Shown piece by piece: positions 31,913-34,905 of a stretch of 34,905 bases of DNA (within the stretch, counting starts at the first letter, position 1; every line of letters starts with the position of its first letter). The position numbers and the translations under genes were made by a program. The notes under the pieces are model-generated. The model was not told the origin of the DNA and made no database searches. It worked only from the letters and a program-made list of their open reading frames with translations. Location: contig HF999647.1 of NCBI GenBank assembly GCA_000434055.1, positions 324,807-359,711 of the forward strand. The letters are read 5' to 3'. Source of the stretch: Ruminococcus sp. CAG:488. Lineage in GTDB: Bacteria > Bacillota > Clostridia > Oscillospirales > Acutalibacteraceae.

Positions 31913-32701
31913 TTACGCATTGTTACCAATTATATTTTGCAAATATTTGAGCGACTCTTTAATATTGTTTTCTTCCTTGAAATTGTCGCGATAAAGCTCA
32001 ATTACGGCAGTTTTGTCGTAGCCGTGCGCTTTCAGCGCCTTGAAAAGCTTTCCGAAATCGTATTTGCCTGAGCCGGGAGCGAGGCAGTCGTGCTTTGCCG
32101 TGCCGTCGCTGAGGTGAACCTGAGCTATTTTATCACCGAGCAGATCAATAAATTCAAATTCGCTCTGATTTGTCCGCCGACACTGCTTGATATCAAGCAC
32201 CATTCTAAACTCGTCGCCGACTGCGTCTGCAATCTTTTTCATAATATACGGATCCGAGCAGTAAAAGTTATTAACATTTTCCTGAGCGATGAAAAGGTTT
32301 GATTTCCTTGCTTCGTTATGCAATTTAATGTAGTTTTCGGCATATAATTCAGGTGTGTATCCTTTTCTGTCTCTTCCGCCGTGCAAAACAACCAATTCGG
32401 CTCCAAGCTCATTTGCAGCGGCAAAATAACGCTTATAGAAGTCAATGCTGTCATTTGTGCGTCGGCTGTAGCTGCTGAAAATCAGATACGGCTCGTATCC
32501 CGAGGTAAAGGGATGTACCGAACGGATTTGAATGCCGTAGTAATCTTTGATTCTGCACAGCTCCTTTAATATTTTACCCTCAAGCTCGCATGGTGAATTA
32601 AAAAATATCTCTGCTGTTTTTGCTCCCAAATGCCCGACCGTTTCAAGTGACTTTTCAATCAGCTCAGGATAGAAGCAAGAGGATGAAACTCCGATTTCCA
32701 T
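31913..32701 (-). CDS. Sugar phosphate isomerase/epimerase-like TIM-barrel protein
   Basis: A 262-residue protein of the xylose isomerase-like/AP endonuclease 2 TIM-barrel superfamily. The start EIGVSSSCF, the VVLHGGRD strand, IAQENVNNFYCSD, MVLDIKQC, QVHLSDGT and a C-terminal AVIELYRD strand place the metal-binding Glu, Asp and His as expected. Members isomerise or epimerise sugars or, in the endonuclease branch, repair DNA; the isomerase/epimerase branch fits better. The start is ATG 32701, 8 bases after AAGGTGG; upstream in-frame codons lack a ribosome site. The stop TAA lies within a 7-bp hairpin that joins the riboswitch of the next gene. Confidence 0.82.
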   Translation of the reverse strand: MEIGVSSSCFYPELIEKSLETVGHLGAKTAEIFFNSPCELEGKILKELCRIKDYYGIQIRSVHPFTSGYEPYLIFSSYSRRTNDSIDFYKRYFAAANELGAELVVLHGGRDRKGYTPELYAENYIKLHNEARKSNLFIAQENVNNFYCSDPYIMKKIADAVGDEFRMVLDIKQCRRTNQSEFEFIDLLGDKIAQVHLSDGTAKHDCLAPGSGKYDFGKLFKALKAHGYDKTAVIELYRDNFKEENNIKESLKYLQNIIGNNA

Positions 32702-32726
32702 ATCAACACCCACCTTTTCCATTGTT

Positions 32727-32755
32727 ATTTTAGCACCATATCTGCCGACGGTAAA
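32727..32755 (-). promoter_or_regulatory. Possible promoter of the TIM-barrel gene
   Basis: Minus-strand TTTACC, 17 bp, TAAAAT, about 25 bases before the start codon. The -35 box is a weak match. Confidence 0.4.
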
Positions 32756-32814
32756 GACTTTTTTCCTGTTATTTGCAGAAAATATTATCAAATTGTTAAT
32801 TTTTTCAAAAACAC

Positions 32815-32842
32815 TTGATTTTTACGGCAAACGGGCTATAAT
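32815..32842 (+). promoter_or_regulatory. Sigma-A promoter of groESL
   Basis: TTGATT, 16 bp, TATAAT, with the CIRCE operator starting 5 bases after the -10 box. Confidence 0.8.
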
Positions 32843-32846
32843 ATAT

Positions 32847-32873
32847 TTAGCACTCAGGGAATAAGAGTGCTAA
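32847..32873 (+). promoter_or_regulatory. CIRCE operator (HrcA-binding site)
   Basis: A perfect inverted repeat TTAGCACTC-N9-GAGTGCTAA, identical to the consensus operator of the heat-shock repressor HrcA, overlapping the transcription start of groESL. Confidence 0.97.
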
Positions 32874-32910
32874 AACGACAAATATTTAGTTTTTATAGGA
32901 GGCTTTCACA

Positions 32911-33195
32911 ATGAAAATCAAACCGCTTGCAGACCGTGTTGTTGTTAAGATGACAGAGGCTGAAGAAAAAACACAGAGTGGAATTATTCTTGCATCTTCC
33001 GCTAAGGAGAAGCCGCAGATAGCTGAGGTCCTTGCTGTAGGTCCCGGAGGTCTTGTTGACGGCAAAGAGGTTGAAATGTATGTTAAGGTCGGCGATAAGG
33101 TAATCACCGGAAAATATGCAGGCACCGAAGTTAAGCTCGACAAAGAAGAGTACATCATCGTTCGTCAGAGCGATATTCTTGCAATAGTAGAATAA
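32911..33195 (+). CDS. groES: Co-chaperonin GroES
   Basis: A 94-residue co-chaperonin of normal length. The family start (KPLADRVVVK), the mobile loop (TQSGIILASSAKEKPQ) and the C-terminal YIIVRQSDILAIVE are present. It caps the GroEL ring during protein folding. AGGAGG lies 9 bases before the ATG. groEL follows 15 bases after its stop. Heat-shock control by HrcA is indicated by CIRCE. Confidence 0.98.
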   Translation: MKIKPLADRVVVKMTEAEEKTQSGIILASSAKEKPQIAEVLAVGPGGLVDGKEVEMYVKVGDKVITGKYAGTEVKLDKEEYIIVRQSDILAIVE

Positions 33196-33210
33196 CAGGA
33201 GGAATTCATC

Positions 33211-34851
33211 ATGGCTAAACAGATTATTTACGGAGAAGAAGCCAGAAAGGCTCTCCAGGCAGGTATTGATAAGCTTGCCGATACAGTTAAAATCACACTC
33301 GGCCCCAAGGGCAGAAACGTTGTTCTTGACAAGAAGTACGGCTCACCGTTGATTACGAACGACGGTGTAACGATCGCAAAGGACGTTGAGCTTGAGGATC
33401 CGTTCGAGAACATGGGCGCACAGCTCGTTAAGGAAGTTGCAACAAAGACAAATGACGTTGCAGGCGACGGTACAACTACCGCTACACTCCTTGCACAGGC
33501 TTTTGTCCGTGAGGGAATGAAGAATGTTGCCGCAGGCGCAAACCCGATGGTAGTCAAGAAGGGCATCAAGATGGGTGTTGACGCAGCCGTTGAGGCTGTC
33601 AAGGCAAATTCAAAGCCCGTTACATCTTCAAATGATATCGCCCGTGTCGCTACGGTTTCTGCCGCAGACGAGGAAATCGGCAAGATCATTGCCGAGGCTA
33701 TGGAAAAGGTTACTGCAGACGGCGTTATCACCGTCGAGGAATCAAAGACAGCCGTTACTGATTCCGACATTGTTGAAGGTATGCAGTTCGACCGCGGTTA
33801 CATTTCACCCTACATGGTAACCGATACAGATAAGATGGAAGCTGTTATCGACGATGCTCTCATTCTTATTACAGATAAGAAGATTTCAAACATTCAGGAA
33901 ATTCTTCCGCTCCTTGAGCAGGTTCTCAAGGGAGGCAAGAAGCTTGTTATCATCGCTGAGGACGTTGAGGGCGAGGCTCTTTCAACAATCCTTGTCAACA
34001 AGCTCCGCGGCACATTCACCTGTGTTGCTGTCAAGGCTCCGGGCTTCGGCGACAGACGTAAGGAAATGCTCCGTGATATCGCTATCCTCACAGGCGGCGA
34101 GGTTATCACATCAGACCTCGGACTTGAGCTTGCAGACGCAACAATGGCTCAGCTCGGTCAGGCCCGTCAGGTTAAGATTTCCAAGGAGAACACCATCATC
34201 GTTGACGGAGCAGGTGATAAGGACGAGATTAAGGGCAGAGTTGCTCAGATCAAGTCACAGCTTGAGAACACAACCTCCGATTTCGACCGTGAAAAGCTCC
34301 AGGAAAGACTTGCAAAGCTTTCCGGCGGCGTAGCTGTTATCCGTGTAGGTGCTGCTACAGAGACCGAAATGAAGGATAAGAAGCTCCGTATCGAGGACGC
34401 TCTTTCGGCTACAAAGGCAGCCGTTGAAGAGGGTACAGTTGCAGGCGGCGGTGTTGCACTTCTCAACGCTATCCCGGCAGTTAAGGCCCTCCTTGATTCA
34501 ACAGAGGACGCTGACGAAAAGACAGGTATCAAGATCGTTCTTAAGGCTCTTGAAGCTCCGGCACGTCAGATCGCCGCAAACGCAGGTCTTGAAGGCTCTG
34601 TTATCGTAAACGATATCGTTTCGAGCGGCAAGACAGGTTTCGGCTACAACTTCGCAACAGGCGAGTTTGTTGATATGTTCGAGGCAGGTATTCTTGACCC
34701 GACAAAGGTTACACGTTCGGCTATTCAGAACGCATCAAGCGTTGCCGCAATGGTACTCACAACCGAGTCACTCGTTGCCGACAAGCCCGATCCGCAGGCT
34801 GACGCAGCTGCTGCCGCAGCAATGGCAAGCCAGGGCGGCGGAATGTATTGA
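33211..34851 (+). CDS. groEL: Chaperonin GroEL
   Basis: A 546-residue chaperonin, full length. Landmarks are TLGPKGRNVVLDKKYGSP (ATP site), VAGDGTTTATLLAQ, AVKAPGFGDRRKEML, GTVAGGGVALLNA, and a shortened Gly-Met tail (GGGMY). The ribosome site AGGAGG precedes the ATG. Codon use is noticeably more biased than in neighbours (for example repeated aag, gtt and ctt), as expected for a highly expressed gene. It forms a two-gene operon with groES. Confidence 0.99.
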   Translation: MAKQIIYGEEARKALQAGIDKLADTVKITLGPKGRNVVLDKKYGSPLITNDGVTIAKDVELEDPFENMGAQLVKEVATKTNDVAGDGTTTATLLAQAFVREGMKNVAAGANPMVVKKGIKMGVDAAVEAVKANSKPVTSSNDIARVATVSAADEEIGKIIAEAMEKVTADGVITVEESKTAVTDSDIVEGMQFDRGYISPYMVTDTDKMEAVIDDALILITDKKISNIQEILPLLEQVLKGGKKLVIIAEDVEGEALSTILVNKLRGTFTCVAVKAPGFGDRRKEMLRDIAILTGGEVITSDLGLELADATMAQLGQARQVKISKENTIIVDGAGDKDEIKGRVAQIKSQLENTTSDFDREKLQERLAKLSGGVAVIRVGAATETEMKDKKLRIEDALSATKAAVEEGTVAGGGVALLNAIPAVKALLDSTEDADEKTGIKIVLKALEAPARQIAANAGLEGSVIVNDIVSSGKTGFGYNFATGEFVDMFEAGILDPTKVTRSAIQNASSVAAMVLTTESLVADKPDPQADAAAAAAMASQGGGMY

Positions 34852-34879
34852 TAAAAAGCTGAATATATAAAAGGCACCA

Positions 34880-34905
34880 CCGCCGAGCAGAATTCCGCTC
34901 GGCGG
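34880..34905 (+). terminator. Probable terminator of groESL, cut by the window edge
   Basis: CCGCCGAGC pairs perfectly with GCTCGGCGG (9 bp, 8-base loop) 28 bases after the groEL stop. The T-run, if any, is outside the window. The preceding AAAAGGCACCA suggests the stem may extend further. Confidence 0.75.

Noticed and set aside
1..34905. CRISPR array, tRNA or rRNA genes, transposons or prophage
   Set aside because: No regularly spaced direct repeats, cloverleaf-like genes, transposase or phage motifs were found on either strand.

Overview
The window reads as a chromosomal segment of a low-to-mid GC, Gram-positive, spore-lineage Firmicute, probably a gut-type member of Clostridia (Oscillospirales/Ruminococcaceae-like). 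This is inferred from gene content, not from a marker search. Supporting signs are RNase Y, a YlmC/YmxH-type PRC-barrel protein, a perfect CIRCE operator before groESL, a Bacillus-type LexA box before recA, a yjdF-type riboswitch, many near-consensus sigma-A promoters with 16-17 bp spacers, and strong GGAGG ribosome binding sites.

Layout. 1-1901 (minus): a partial SDR reductase, a lipoprotein and a YczE/YitT-like membrane protein. 2000-8179 (minus): a tight five-gene operon with a consensus promoter at its head and a terminator at its end. In transcription order it encodes two secreted endonuclease/exonuclease/phosphatase-fold (sphingomyelinase-like) proteins, a calcineurin-type phosphoesterase, a toroid-like protein with a propeller-like N-terminus, and a shrunken GH38-mannosidase-like protein lacking its catalytic Asp. 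8284-11105 (plus): LicD-type phosphotransferase, TagD-like cytidylyltransferase and a GH29 fucosidase-like protein. 11185-12747 (minus): RNase Y. 13238-14446 (plus): a secreted DUF4474 protein behind a long structured leader. 14504-17373 (minus): a secreted neutral-ceramidase-like protein followed by a secreted alkaline phosphatase. 17488-17748 (plus): YlmC-like protein. 17914-23399 (minus): recA-recX-rimO-pgsA-class II aldolase-PLC-like operon under a LexA-box promoter. 23511-23676 (minus): a candidate small RNA with its own promoter. 23747-25374 (plus): a LysR regulator behind an inverted-repeat leader, with a YfcE-type phosphodiesterase. 25511-26608 (minus): a BMP-family lipoprotein, divergent from 26859-31321 (plus), an ABC ATPase and a giant FtsX-type permease with a roughly 430-residue coiled coil. 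31357-32701 (minus): YjdF-like protein with its riboswitch, and a xylose-isomerase-like TIM barrel. 32815-34905 (plus): groES-groEL.

Theme. Besides housekeeping genes (rny, recA, recX, rimO, pgsA, groESL), the first 18 kb is enriched in predicted lipid and phosphoester hydrolases: two sphingomyelinase-like proteins, a ceramidase-like protein, a PI-PLC-like protein, an alkaline phosphatase and a metallophosphoesterase. Together they could form a stepwise route for host or dietary sphingolipid and phospholipid breakdown. This is inference from fold and motif and is the main hypothesis of this report. No tRNA, rRNA, CRISPR array, transposase, prophage gene or insertion sequence was seen.
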